From: an uncultured Myxococcales bacterium
GTDB lineage: Bacteria; Myxococcota_A; Polyangia; Polyangiales; Polyangiaceae
Length of the DNA: 64,000 nucleotides
Assembly: GCA_937902985.1 (NCBI GenBank)
Contig: CALFNG010000207.1
Coordinates: 1-64,000, forward strand
Direction: 5' to 3'
The translations under genes were made by a program, and so were the position numbers. Of this stretch, positions 15,830-27,829 are shown piece after piece (position 1 is the stretch's first letter; every line of letters begins with the position of its first letter). Below the pieces are notes generated by a model. It did not search any database, had not been told where the DNA came from, and was given only the letters and a program-made list of their open reading frames with translations.

Positions 15830-17815
15830 GTGACCGTCCGAGACTCCACAGACCCGCGCGTCAACTCGACTACCCTGGAGCCGGCGCCGTCCTTGAACGA
15901 ACCGGGACCGCCTGGGTGGTCCATCGAAAAAAGCGTCGACCTCTACCAGATTCGGGGTTGGGGCGAGCCGTACTTCGCCGTGAACGCCGACGGGCACGTC
16001 GAGGTGCGGCCGGATCCGTCGCGGGAGAGCCGCGGCATCGATCTCTTCGCCCTGGCCAATGACCTCAAGGCGCGGGGCCTCGAGCTCCCGCTCCTCGTTC
16101 GCTTCTCGGACATCTTGCGCGACCGCATTCGTCGCCTCAACGAGTGCTTCGGCAGCGCGATCGGCGAGTACCGGTACCCGGGCGTCTATCGCGGCGTTTA
16201 CCCGGTCAAGGTCAACCAGCAGAGACACGTGGTCGAAGAGGTCGTCGAGTTCGGCGCTCCCTGGAGCTTCGGGCTCGAGGCAGGCAGCAAGCCGGAGCTC
16301 CTCATCGCGCTCGCAACCGCGCAGGAGAGCGGTGGGCTCATTCTCTGCAACGGGTACAAGGACGAGAAGTACATCGAGACGGCTCTCCTCGCCCAGCGCT
16401 TCGACAAGACCGTCTTCGTCGTGCTCGAGAGGATCGAGGAGCTCGACATGGTCTTTCGAGCCTCGGAGAAGCTGGGCATCGTGCCCGCCCTCGGGGTTCG
16501 CGCCAAGCTGACCGCGAAGGGCGTCGGCCGCTGGAAGGACTCTGCCGGCGATCGCGCGAAGTTCGGATTGACGACGTCGGAAATCGTGGAGGTCGTGGAT
16601 CGGCTCGCCGAGAAGAATCTCCTATCGAGCTTGCAGCTCCTCCACTTTCACATCGGCAGCCAGGTCTCGTCGATCATCCCCATCAAGAACGCGATCGCCG
16701 AGGCCGCGAACATCTACGTCGATCTCGCGAGAATGGGCGCGCGCATGTGCTACCTCGACGTCGGCGGCGGCCTCGCCGTGGACTACGACGGCTCGAAGAC
16801 CGACTTTCACGCTTCGAAGAACTACAATATCCAGGAATATGCGAACGACGTCGTCTTCGGCATTCTCGACGCGTGCAACAAGGCGAACGTTCCGGTGCCG
16901 ACGGTCGTCACCGAGAGTGGCCGCGCCATCACCGCGCACCAGTCGGTGCTGATCTTCGAGGTCGTAGGCACCAACGACGTCCGCTTCGGCGAACCCGAGC
17001 CGCCCCCGCCCGACTCGCACGCCATTCTCCGGGGCCTGTACGAGACCTGGAAGAACGTCGTGCCCAAGAACGTGCAAGAGGCGTGGCACGACGCCAGTCA
17101 GGCGAAGGAGGAGGCGCAGAGCCTCTTCAAGTTCGGTTACGTCGGCCTCCGCGAGCGCGCCCAGGTCGAGAAGCTCTACTGGGGCTGCTGCGTGAAGATC
17201 CTCCAGACCGTGCGGAGGATGCGCTTCGTTCCTGACGAGTTGCGGGACCTCGAGCGCGTGCTCGCCGCGATCTACTACTGCAATTTTTCCATATTCCAAT
17301 CGGCTCCGGACACCTGGGCGATCGACCAGCTCTTTCCCATCATGCCGATCCACCGGCTCGACGAAGAGCCGACCGAGCGCGCGACGATCGCCGATCTCAC
17401 TTGCGACAGCGACGGCGCCATCGACCACTTCATCGATCGCGAGGACGTGAAGAACGTGCTCGAGGTGCACCCCCTCGTGGCGAGCCAGCCCTACTACCTG
17501 GGGCTCTTCCTGAACGGCGCTTACCAGGAGATCCTCGGAGACCTCCACAACCTCTTCGGCGACACCAACGCCGTGCACGTTCGCCTCGCCGAGGGGCAGG
17601 GCTATCACGTCTCGCACGTGGTGAAGGGCGACTCCGTCGCCGAGGTGCTGCACTACGTGCAATACAAGACCGAAGACATGGTCGAACGCGTGAGGCAGCA
17701 GGCAGAGTCCGCGCTCCGCACGAACCAGATCACGCTGGCGCAGATGCGGCTCCTCATGCGGCACTACGAAGAGAGCTTGGGAAAGTACACGTACCTCAGC
17801 GACGACGACGACTAG
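15830..17815 (+). CDS. speA: Biosynthetic arginine decarboxylase
   Basis: 661 residues from GTG; the family is usually 630-660. It decarboxylates arginine to agmatine for polyamine synthesis, using PLP. 'YRGVYPVKVNQQRHVVEEVV' contains the PLP lysine, 'LHFHIGSQ' and 'YLDVGGGLAVDYDGSKTDF' are the PLP phosphate-binding region, and 'VTESGRAITAHQS' follows. Domains: N-terminal beta segment, alpha/beta barrel (~80-390), insert and C-terminal beta domain. No clear ribosome binding site precedes the GTG. It is followed by a copy of the dispersed GC-rich repeat. Confidence 0.95.
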   Translation: MTVRDSTDPRVNSTTLEPAPSLNEPGPPGWSIEKSVDLYQIRGWGEPYFAVNADGHVEVRPDPSRESRGIDLFALANDLKARGLELPLLVRFSDILRDRIRRLNECFGSAIGEYRYPGVYRGVYPVKVNQQRHVVEEVVEFGAPWSFGLEAGSKPELLIALATAQESGGLILCNGYKDEKYIETALLAQRFDKTVFVVLERIEELDMVFRASEKLGIVPALGVRAKLTAKGVGRWKDSAGDRAKFGLTTSEIVEVVDRLAEKNLLSSLQLLHFHIGSQVSSIIPIKNAIAEAANIYVDLARMGARMCYLDVGGGLAVDYDGSKTDFHASKNYNIQEYANDVVFGILDACNKANVPVPTVVTESGRAITAHQSVLIFEVVGTNDVRFGEPEPPPPDSHAILRGLYETWKNVVPKNVQEAWHDASQAKEEAQSLFKFGYVGLRERAQVEKLYWGCCVKILQTVRRMRFVPDELRDLERVLAAIYYCNFSIFQSAPDTWAIDQLFPIMPIHRLDEEPTERATIADLTCDSDGAIDHFIDREDVKNVLEVHPLVASQPYYLGLFLNGAYQEILGDLHNLFGDTNAVHVRLAEGQGYHVSHVVKGDSVAEVLHYVQYKTEDMVERVRQQAESALRTNQITLAQMRLLMRHYEESLGKYTYLSDDDD

Positions 17816-17827
17816 AGCAGAGATTCT

Positions 17828-17870
17828 CTCTGCGGCTCCGCGGCCAATCTCGCTCTCGAGCGTGAGCCGA
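17828..17870. repeat. Dispersed post-stop repeat, copy 1
   Basis: CTCTGCGGCTCCGCGGCCAA followed by TCTCGCTCTCGAGCGTGAGC. It matches the arm of the perfect inverted repeat at 24724-24871 with about three mismatches, and its tail CTCGAGCG(T/C)GAGCCGAG is shared with the copy at 47.8 kb. It lies 13 bp after the speA stop, between convergent genes. Confidence 0.6.
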
Positions 17871-17878
17871 GGGCACGG

Positions 17879-18881
17879 CTAGCGGCGGACGCCGAACGCC
17901 TCCAGGATCCGTTCGGCGGCGATGGTCGCGGTGACGGTCCCGTCGTGGACCTGCGCCTCGAGATCGGGCACCACCGAGACGACGCGCGGGTGCCGCTTGA
18001 ACGTGTCGAACAGCTCGCCTTCGACCATCTGCCACATCCAGCGTAAGAGCTGCCGTTTGCGGTTCTGCTCGAGGGCGCCGCTCGCCGTCTGCTCGGCGCG
18101 ATGCCGCTCGACGTGACCCCACAGGACATCGAGACCCTGGTTCGTGAGCGCCGAGCACTTCACGACGGGCACCTTCCACGACGCGTCGCGGCCTCGCAGC
18201 AAGTGGAGCGCGCTCGCGTATTCACGGCGAGCGCGCTCGGCCGCCTGCTCGTTGCCGCCGTCGGCCTTGTTGACCGCGACGAGATCCGCGATCTCGAGGA
18301 TGCCGCGCTTGATGCCCTGGAGCTCGTCGCCCGCGCCCGCGAGCATCAAGACGACGAAGACGTCGACCATGTCGGCCACCGTCGTCTCGCTCTGGCCGAC
18401 GCCCACGGTCTCCACGAGCACGACATCGAAGCCGGCGGCCTCGCAGAGCAGCAGGGTCTCGCGCGTCTTGCGGCCCACTCCGCCGAGCGAGCCGCTGCTC
18501 GGCGACGGGCGTATGAAGGCGTTGGGATCCTGGGTCAGGCTCACCATGCGCGTCTTGTCGCCCAGGATGCTCCCTCGGGTCTGCTCGCTCGTCGGGTCGA
18601 CGGCGAGAACGGCGACGCGGTGGCCGAGCTTCGTGAGGTTCGTTCCGAGCGCCTCGATGAACGTGCTCTTGCCGACGCCGGGCACGCCGCTGATCCCGAC
18701 GCGCTGCGCGCCGCCGGTGTACGGCAAGAGGCGCGTGAGCACGTCTTGAGCCAGATCGTGGTGGCCGCGCGCGTTGCTCTCGACGAGCGAGATCGCGCGC
18801 CCGAGGATGGCGCGGTCGCCCCCCCGCACGCCCTCCACGTAGTCGTCGACCGTGAGCGCGCGGCGGCGCGGCAGGTCGGGG

Positions 18882-18895
<14 letters not shown>
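17879..18895 (-). CDS. meaB: Methylmalonyl-CoA mutase GTPase chaperone MeaB
   Basis: 338 residues. MeaB uses GTP to protect and reload the B12 cofactor of methylmalonyl-CoA mutase. Walker A is '[18 protein letters not shown]', followed by '[20 protein letters not shown]' and '[20 protein letters not shown]'; '[12 protein letters not shown]' is switch II and 'VAVNKADG' the NKxD base-recognition motif. A 14-bp overlap with mutB makes it the last gene of the mutA-mutB-meaB operon. Confidence 0.95.
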
Positions 18896-21130
<2,235 letters not shown>

Positions 21131-21131
<1 letters not shown>

Positions 21132-23200
21132 CAGACCGCACCCGCGCGCTCGAGCAGCGAGCGCAAACAGGCGGCCACGTTCACGCCCACGAAGACGAAG
21201 TCGGTCACGCCCGCATCGCGATAAGCCGCCTCGGCGTCGCCGGGCGTTCCCGCGAGCACGATCGCCAGCGCGCCCTTCGCCCGGAGCGCGCGAGCCGCGG
21301 GTCGAGCGAGGTCGGCATAGAGCGCGTCGCTCGAGCAGAGGGCCGCGATCTCGGCGCCGCTCTCCACGAACGCGGCGGCCGCCTCGTCGGCGCTGACGAA
21401 TCCGTCGTTCGGGTGCACGAGAAAGCCTCCGGCCTCGAAGACGTTCTGCGCGAAGCCGGCGCGCGCCTTGTGGTCGGCGATGGGGCCGAGGTTGGCGAGG
21501 AAGACCGCGGGCCGCCGGCCCTTCGCGGCGAAGAACCGATCGGCGCGGTCGCGGAGCGCTTCGAAGGGCTGCGCCAGCCGCTCTCGCACGAGCGCAGTGA
21601 CCTTCGCGTGCTCGCCGCGATCGAGCGCGGCGCGCACTTCGAGGAACCCGGCGCCCTCGGCGACCGCGCGCGTCGCGTGCTCGACGAGCGAACCGCGGAG
21701 AAGGCCGAGCGACGCGGCCCTGGATGCCACGGCGCCGCCGACGTTCGGGCGCGATGCGACCGCGCGCTCCAGGCTCTCTTCGCGCACGTTCGGGTACTCG
21801 TTGACGCCGGTGATGGCCGTCTTTCGCGTCTCGACGGCTTTGCGGTCAGCCTCGAGAGCGCCCTTCAGCTCCGCCTGGAGCGTGCCGGCCGCGAGCACGG
21901 CCGCGAGGCCGCCGGAGTGCTCGATCGACTGGAGCTTCTCCCACGCTCGCCGCGCGAGACCGTCGGTGATGGCCTCGACGTACCAGCTCCCGCCGGCCGG
22001 GTCGACGACGCGATGGATGTTCGATTCATGACGCAAGATGTGTTGCGTGTTGCGCGCGATGCGGCGGCCGAAGTCGTCGCTCTCGCCGAGCGGCGCGTCG
22101 AAGCTCGACGTCGTGATCGCGTCCGCGCCGCCGACGACGGCCGAGAAGGTCTCGGCGGTGCCGCGGACCTGATTGACCCAGGGGTCGTGGCGCGACTTGG
22201 TCCGCCGCGAGGTGCGGGCGTGAATGACCATCGGCGCGGGCTCGCCGCCGCTTGCCGCCACGACCTTCGACCAGGTCGCGCGCGCGGCGCGAAGCTTGGC
22301 GACCTCGATGAAGAAGTCGCGCCCGACGCTGAAGCTGAAGACGAGCTGCCTGGCGGCGGCGTCGACGGTCAGCCCCGCGTCCGTCATCGCCCGGAGGTAG
22401 GCGACGCCGGTCGCCAGGGCCAGGGCCACCTCGGTCGCCGCGTCGGCGCCGCTGTCGTGGTAGGGGGAGGTGTCGACCGTGAACGCGCGCAGCCGCGGGG
22501 CGTGCGCGTCGGCCCAGATCGCGAGCTCGCCGGCCTCTTCGAGCGCGGCGTCGACGGACATCGGGAGCTCGCCTTCGGCTGCCAGCGTTCCGAGCGGGTC
22601 GGCTCCGAGCGAGCCCGCGAGCGCCGCCGGTTTCACGCGGCGCTGGGCCGCCAGAGCGACGAGACCGGCCACGACGGGCAACGCGCAAGCGCCCGCCGAG
22701 AGCATCAGGGGCATGGTATCGAGCGGCGCGTGCTCGAGCGCGACGGCGAGATCGGCGAGACCCGCGATCAGGGCGCCCTCGCTCCATGGCGCGCCCCCGT
22801 TCTCCTTCACGCCTTCTGCCGACGGAACGCCGCCACGGCGGGTGCCGCGATCGAAGGTGAGCACGATCGACGTGGCGCCGCCGTTCAACTCGGCGAGGAT
22901 CGCGCGGCCGGCCGCTGCCGGATCGGCGTGCGCCGTCTCCTGGCGGACGTCCCACCCTGCCTCGGAGGCGCCGAGCGCGGAGCTGCCCCGCGTGAACGGG
23001 GCAAATCCGGGTAGCCCGGGCCCCTCGGGCGCCTCGTCGACCCGGATGTAGAGCGGCCGGATGTCGAGGCCGGCCACGCGTTTGACGAGCCGTTTCTCGA
23101 ACGGCGCCCCGGCGAGATCGCGCTCGACGAGCGTGAGCCACGCCTCGTAGGTCGCGGGTTCGAACTCGTTCAGCCTGGCTTCTGGGCGATGCTCGCGCAT
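21131..23200 (-). CDS. mutA: Methylmalonyl-CoA mutase small subunit
   Basis: 689 residues from ATG 23200, which has AAGGA 8 nt upstream; the ORF start at 23257 lacks one. It aligns with the non-catalytic alpha/small subunit: '[18 protein letters not shown]' near the N-terminus, '[20 protein letters not shown]' and '[20 protein letters not shown]' in the barrel. The C-terminal B12-like domain reads '[20 protein letters not shown]' and has lost the DxHxxG cobalt ligand, as expected for this subunit. First gene of the operon; expression is likely driven from the 260-bp gap shared with the MFS gene. Confidence 0.95.
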
Positions 23201-23460
23201 GACTTTCCTTCGATCGACTTCGCGGCTGCGCGCGACCCCGCCGAGAGACGGGGCCACTAGACCACTTAGCGACGTCTTCCTCGTCGGGCAAGGGGCCCCC
23301 GGTCACGTCTCACCGCGTCCGATAGGCGCCGAGAAGCGCGCGTCCGCGCCCAGATGCGCCGCCTCGCGAGGCCTCTGGCCTCGACTCAGCCCGTGCCCTT
23401 CTTGTAGAGGTCGGTCTGCCGGTTCGCGGTGCGCGGGCGGGCGTTTCCGTCCGTTGCCCC

Positions 23461-24702
23461 ATGGCCTTCGCGACCCCGTTCAAGGAGCTGACCACCCCTC
23501 AGCGCCACGCGTTCTTCGCGTCGCTCGCGGGCTGGGGCCTCGACGCGTTCGACTTCTTTCTATTCGTGTTCGCGATCCACGCGATCGCCAGGGACTTCCA
23601 CGCCGAGGTCAAGGCGGTCTCGCAAGGCATCTTCTGGACGCTTGCGATGCGACCGATTGGCGCCCTCTTCTTCGGGTGGCTGGCCGAGCGCTACGGACGG
23701 CGGCCGATCCTGATGATCAACGTCGTCAGCTACTCGGTCTGCGAGCTCGCGTCGGCGTTCGCTCCGAGCTTGTCGGTCCTCTTGTTGTGTCGGGCGATGT
23801 TCGGCCTGGCCATGGGCGGCGAATGGGGAATCGGCGCCGCGCTCGCGCTCGAGACGCTCCCGGCGAAAAACCGCGGGTTCTTCTCGGGCCTCCTTCAAGA
23901 GGGCTACGTGCTCGGCTACCTGATGGCCGCGCTCGTGTTCAAGTTCGCCTTCGATCACATCGGCTGGCGGGGGATGTTCGTCGTCGGCGCGGCGCCCGCG
24001 CTCCTGGTCTTTTACATCCGGCGAACGGTCGAAGAGTCGCCCGCGTGGCTCACCGGCAAGGCGGAGAAGCGAGCCTCGGTCGGCGAAGTCGCGCGGACCG
24101 TGACGAGCCAGCTGCCGACGCTGCTCTTTCTCGTTGTCTTGATGGCGTGCTTCAACGCGTTCAGCCACGGCTCGCAAGATCTCTATCCGACGTTCTTGCA
24201 GGTGCAGCACGGGTTCGACGCGTCGACGACCGGCACGATCGCGATCGTCTACAACCTCGGCGCGCTCTGCGGCGGCATGTTCTTCGGAGCCATCTCGGAG
24301 CGTATCGGCCGCCGTCGCGCGATCGCGAGCGCCGCGCTCCTCGCGCTTCCGGCGATCCCGCTCTGGGCCTTCTCGTCGACCGTCCCGATGTTCGCGCTCG
24401 GCGGCTTCGTGATGCAGTTCATGGTGCAAGGCGCGTGGGGCATCGTGCCGGCACACCTGAACGAGCTCTCGCCGCCCGCCGTGCGCGCGATCCTTCCGGG
24501 CTTCGCCTACCAGCTCGGAAACCTCGCGATGTCCCGCATGGCGCTGCTCCAGGCGGGGCTCGCCGAGGCGCACGGCAACGACTACGCGCTCGTCTTGGCG
24601 TGGACCGTCGGGATCGTCGGCGTCGTGCTCGCGATCGTCACACTCGCCGGACGCGAAGCGAAGGACGTCGTCTTCGCCGCCGCGAGCGAGACTCGCCGGT
24701 AG
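23461..24702 (+). CDS. MFS carboxylate/sugar:proton symporter (SHS-like)
   Basis: 413 residues with twelve predicted membrane segments. 'AGWGLDAFDFFLFVFAIHAI' is the GW.LDA.D first-helix motif of sialate/lactate-type symporters; 'FGWLAERYGRRPILMINVVS' is the loop 2-3 MFS motif, and 'GLAMGGEWGIGAALALETLP' follows. Its substrate is probably a monocarboxylate. It is divergent from mutA across 260 bp, which fits a link to propionate or lactate metabolism, but that is inference. No clear ribosome binding site. Confidence 0.85.
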   Translation: MAFATPFKELTTPQRHAFFASLAGWGLDAFDFFLFVFAIHAIARDFHAEVKAVSQGIFWTLAMRPIGALFFGWLAERYGRRPILMINVVSYSVCELASAFAPSLSVLLLCRAMFGLAMGGEWGIGAALALETLPAKNRGFFSGLLQEGYVLGYLMAALVFKFAFDHIGWRGMFVVGAAPALLVFYIRRTVEESPAWLTGKAEKRASVGEVARTVTSQLPTLLFLVVLMACFNAFSHGSQDLYPTFLQVQHGFDASTTGTIAIVYNLGALCGGMFFGAISERIGRRRAIASAALLALPAIPLWAFSSTVPMFALGGFVMQFMVQGAWGIVPAHLNELSPPAVRAILPGFAYQLGNLAMSRMALLQAGLAEAHGNDYALVLAWTVGIVGVVLAIVTLAGREAKDVVFAAASETRR

Positions 24703-24723
24703 ACCCAATGCTGCTCAACTTAG

Positions 24724-24871
24724 GAGAGCGAGATTGGCCGCCGAGGCGCAGAGAGCGCAGTGCCGTGAGTTGGGTTGGTACCGAGCAACTCGCGCGCGAG
24801 AGGGCACGACGCGGCCCACGAGAGCCCGGCCCCCGTCTCTGCTCTGCGCCTCGGCGGCCAATCTCGCTCTC
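24724..24871. repeat. Perfect 30-bp inverted repeat, dispersed post-stop repeat copy 2
   Basis: Arms 24724-24753 (GAGAGCGAGATTGGCCGCCG...) and 24842-24871 are exact reverse complements, separated by 88 bp. The left arm recurs at 61.67 kb and, less exactly, at 17.83 and 47.8 kb. It lies between the MFS gene and a convergent small gene. No ORF inside it is credible, so it behaves like a non-autonomous mobile or REP-like element or a bidirectional terminator. Confidence 0.75.
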
Positions 24872-24967
24872 GTCCTACGTGAGACATGCGCCGGCGGCGG
24901 AGGCGTTGCCACCCTCTCTCGCCGCCATTGCATCTTCGTTCGGTTCGAACGAAGACCGACTCTCGCT

Positions 24968-25162
24968 CTAGAAATCGTCTTCCGGGATCGGCTGCGGCCC
25001 CGGAATGATTCCCGCGATATCCGGATCTTCGCCCGGCGCGACGTCGCCCCGAGGGGCGGGCCCCTCGGCGCGACGCTGCTTGCGCTTAGCGTCTTTCTCG
25101 CGCTGCTTGTCTTGGCGAGCTCGCTCTTTCTGTCGTTTGGCGAACGTGGTGTTCGAAGCCAT
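24968..25162 (-). CDS. Small basic/acidic hypothetical protein, 64 aa
   Basis: 'MASNTTFAKRQKERARQDKQ' and 'KDAKRKQRRAEG' form a highly charged basic helix; the C-terminus is acidic and Pro-rich ('EDPDIAGIIPGPQPIPEDDF'). It lies 14 bp after the RRM gene and is probably in the same operon. It may bind nucleic acid or ribosomes; function unknown. Confidence 0.7.
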   Translation of the reverse strand: MASNTTFAKRQKERARQDKQREKDAKRKQRRAEGPAPRGDVAPGEDPDIAGIIPGPQPIPEDDF

Positions 25163-25176
25163 CGTCCCCTCCTAAC

Positions 25177-25503
<327 letters not shown>

Positions 25504-25981
25504 GCTGTTCTATTCTCTCTGAAAAGCAGCCCTAGAAAGCGCACAGGGTGCGCCGCGCAATGTACCCGCCCGATGAGCCGCTAGAATCGGGCGGACAGTC
25601 GCTCCGGAGTATCCGAAGCTCCTACGCATTGTGTCAATGCGTCACAAGTCGTCATGAGGCACGGCCAGGCGCGAGCCAACTCAGAAGAGAGTCGAGAGAG
25701 CGTGGTGAGCCAGGTAACGTCGTGAACCGAGGCACTGAGTAGCCCCACGACGGACCGGCCGCAAGCTCAGGCTTGTTCTGAACCTACGACGCGCACGACG
25801 GCCACGACCGGGGGGTATGTGCGCCTCGCGGGCGCGCCTGACCGCCACGCGCCCGCTTCGAACATGGACGAGATCGCCGCAGGCGGTTTTTCCCGATGTT
25901 TTTGCCATGGTCGAGCCCGAGCGCGCTTGTGGCGAGCGGCGTCGAGCCCCCATACTTTGGAGCGTGGCTCGCGTTGCGGAG
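25504..25981. other. 478-bp divergent intergenic region
   Basis: It lies between the RRM gene and the next plus-strand gene. It has no convincing ORF; base composition is less GC-rich near the RRM start (TTCTATTCTCTCTG), consistent with its 5' leader. No clear promoter or RNA could be called. Confidence 0.4.
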
Positions 25982-26518
25982 ATGACCCTCGAGCCGACGC
26001 TTCGCTCGGCGAACATGATCACGGGCGTCTGGCGTCAGTTTGGCGTCCACGCCTTCGAGGGCACCCTGACGCTCGACGACATGGCCCGGATGGAGACGTT
26101 CGGCAATCTCTGGCACACGAGAAACCGAGGCAAGGTCGTCGAGATGGCCGTCATCTTCCCGAGCAAAGCCCGTCTGGGCGGCGAAGAGCGGGCGCGTATC
26201 GCGAAGATCATCCGTCGCTGGGAAATGACGCGAACGGCTTCGGCCACCGTCATCCTCGCCAGCGGCCTCGTAGGCTCGATGCAGCGAAGCGTGCTGACGG
26301 GCCTCATGATGATCGCGCCGCCGCCGCACCCGATCAAAGTATTCGGCACCACCGCAGACGCCGCCACATGGCTGGCGCCGTACATCCAGGCCGTCTGCGG
26401 GGTGGACGCCACCGCCGAAGGGATCAGGGCGGCGATCGACGTGCTCTGCGCGAGCTTCCGGGCGACCGGCCCAGCGGTGCCGCCGGGGCAGCGGACGCAG
26501 ACGCAGAGCCGGGCCTGA
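25982..26518 (+). CDS. Hypothetical protein, 178 aa
   Basis: Start taken at ATG 25982 with GTG 25964 as an alternative; neither has a well-spaced ribosome binding site. 'GVWRQFGVHAFEGTLTLDDM' and 'VVEMAVIFPSKARLGGEERA', then 'ASATVILASGLVGSMQRSVL' suggest an alpha/beta domain reminiscent of single STAS-like modules found in many copies in myxobacteria. No catalytic motif. The C-terminal ~20 residues ('PPGQRTQTQSRA') overlap a stub of an oxidoreductase gene on the other strand and may not be original. Confidence 0.6.
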   Translation: MTLEPTLRSANMITGVWRQFGVHAFEGTLTLDDMARMETFGNLWHTRNRGKVVEMAVIFPSKARLGGEERARIAKIIRRWEMTRTASATVILASGLVGSMQRSVLTGLMMIAPPPHPIKVFGTTADAATWLAPYIQAVCGVDATAEGIRAAIDVLCASFRATGPAVPPGQRTQTQSRA

Positions 26519-26592
26519 CCCGAGGCGGCGAGGCGGGTCGCGAGGGGAACGCCGGCTTGCCCGCTCCCGATCACGATGACGTCGGCTTTCAT
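26517..26592 (-). pseudogene. N-terminal stub of a FAD/NAD(P) oxidoreductase
   Basis: The frame starts 'MKADVIVIGSGQAGVPLATR' then 'LAASG', a textbook dinucleotide-binding beta-alpha-beta start (GSGQAG) of the mercuric reductase/pyridine nucleotide-disulfide class. After about 25 residues the frame becomes antisense to the neighbouring gene; the rest of the ~450-residue enzyme is gone. Confidence 0.7.
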
Positions 26593-26613
26593 TTGCGAGG
26601 CCCTGCCGATGCG

Positions 26614-26886
26614 TCACAACCCGACGCCGCTGATCGCCTCCAGGAGCGCGTTCACTGTGGGCGCGAGTTCGGCGATCCTCGAGAGCCCGCGCAGGTGTGA
26701 GAGCATCGTCACCTTGTCGGGGCTCTCGGCGTGGGCGTGTTCGTGGACGATCTCGGCAGCCGGGAGCGCGCCTTCACGAAGGTGGGCGGGGAGCTTGTCG
26801 GCCTCGGCCCGGAGCCGCGCGGCGAGGGCCTGCAGCTCCGCCGGCTTCGTCGTATCGCGCCCCGCGTTCCTGGAGTTCTCCGACAT
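26614..26886 (-). CDS. Small hypothetical helical protein, 90 aa
   Basis: 'MSENSRNAGRDTTKPAELQA' begins a helical protein with 'LAARLRAEADKLPAHLREGA', 'EIVHEHAHAESPDKVTMLSH' and 'AELAPTVNALLEAISGVGL'. ATG 26898 is an alternative start; neither has a clear ribosome binding site. The upstream part of the long ORF is antisense to the VOC gene. Family not recognised. Confidence 0.5.
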   Translation of the reverse strand: MSENSRNAGRDTTKPAELQALAARLRAEADKLPAHLREGALPAAEIVHEHAHAESPDKVTMLSHLRGLSRIAELAPTVNALLEAISGVGL

Positions 26887-26942
26887 GGTGACGACCATCG
26901 TGGCACAGAACCAGGGGCGGCTCCACGCGACGCCGGGCGAGC

Positions 26943-27806
26943 TCAGCGCTCTTCCGCGCCCTGGCGCGCCGTATCGCGCGAGGGGTCCCGGAGGACGAGC
27001 GTCGGCACGCCGCACGTCCCGCTCCGGATCGTGAAGACGCGCGTGGCGGGCTTCATTCCGTCGCGCGGCTCGCTCGCGGAGAGCCCGGCCGCCACGGCTC
27101 GCGCGTGGGCGGCGTCGAGATCGCGAACGCGGTAGGCGACGCCGGAGAAGGCGTCGGAAAGCCCGGCCCCGGGATCGACGATGACTTCGATCGTGACGCC
27201 ACCGACCCGGAAGAAGAGCATGCGCGCGCCGCGGACCTCGCGGTCGAGAGCCAGCCGGAGCCCGAGGCCTCGACCGTAGAGCGCGAGCGCGGCCTCGGCG
27301 TCCGACGTGCGGATGACGACGTGATCGAGGGCGTCGGCGCTCGCCGGGGCGGGCTCCCGGGATGCAGAGAGCGCTGGCCCCTCGCGCTCGACGACGAGGA
27401 GCGAAAGGCCGCGCGCAGCCCGTGGGGAGAGATCGACGGTCTGGTAGCGACGCCGAACGCCGTCGGCGCCGAGCGCTTCGCCAGGCTGCGGAGGCGTGGC
27501 ACGAATCCCCCGCTCGCGGAGGGTGGCCGCGCACCGCGCCGCGTCGTCGGTGCCGAACGCCAGGGCCTGGAGCCCCTCGCCCCGTGCGTCGAGCCACTCG
27601 CGCAAGCCGGTCGCCGCCGTCGCGTCGGCGCCGGGCCCGACGAGCTCGACGACCGCGTTTGCCAGCGCGAAGAGCGCGCCGGCGGTGCCGAGGTCCGGGT
27701 GCTCGCCCCGCCAGCTCGGCGGCGACCCCAGGAGCTGCTCGTACGCGCCGGAGGCCGCGTCGACCTCGTTCACGGCGATCGTCACGTGGTCGAACGTCGT
27801 CAGCAT
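26943..27806 (-). CDS. VOC-superfamily protein, two glyoxalase-like modules
   Basis: 287 residues. First module: 'TTFDHVTIAVNEVDAASGAY' to about residue 130. Second: 'ALDHVVIRTSDAEAALALYG', 'MLFFRVGGVTIEVIVDPGAG' and 'GVAYRVRDLDAAHARAVAAG'. The His and Glu metal positions of the fold are present (DHV, IEV). It could be a dioxygenase, isomerase or resistance protein; substrate unknown. Confidence 0.85.
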   Translation of the reverse strand: MLTTFDHVTIAVNEVDAASGAYEQLLGSPPSWRGEHPDLGTAGALFALANAVVELVGPGADATAATGLREWLDARGEGLQALAFGTDDAARCAATLRERGIRATPPQPGEALGADGVRRRYQTVDLSPRAARGLSLLVVEREGPALSASREPAPASADALDHVVIRTSDAEAALALYGRGLGLRLALDREVRGARMLFFRVGGVTIEVIVDPGAGLSDAFSGVAYRVRDLDAAHARAVAAGLSASEPRDGMKPATRVFTIRSGTCGVPTLVLRDPSRDTARQGAEER

Positions 27807-27829
27807 CGGCGCCAGAGTAAGCCGATGCT

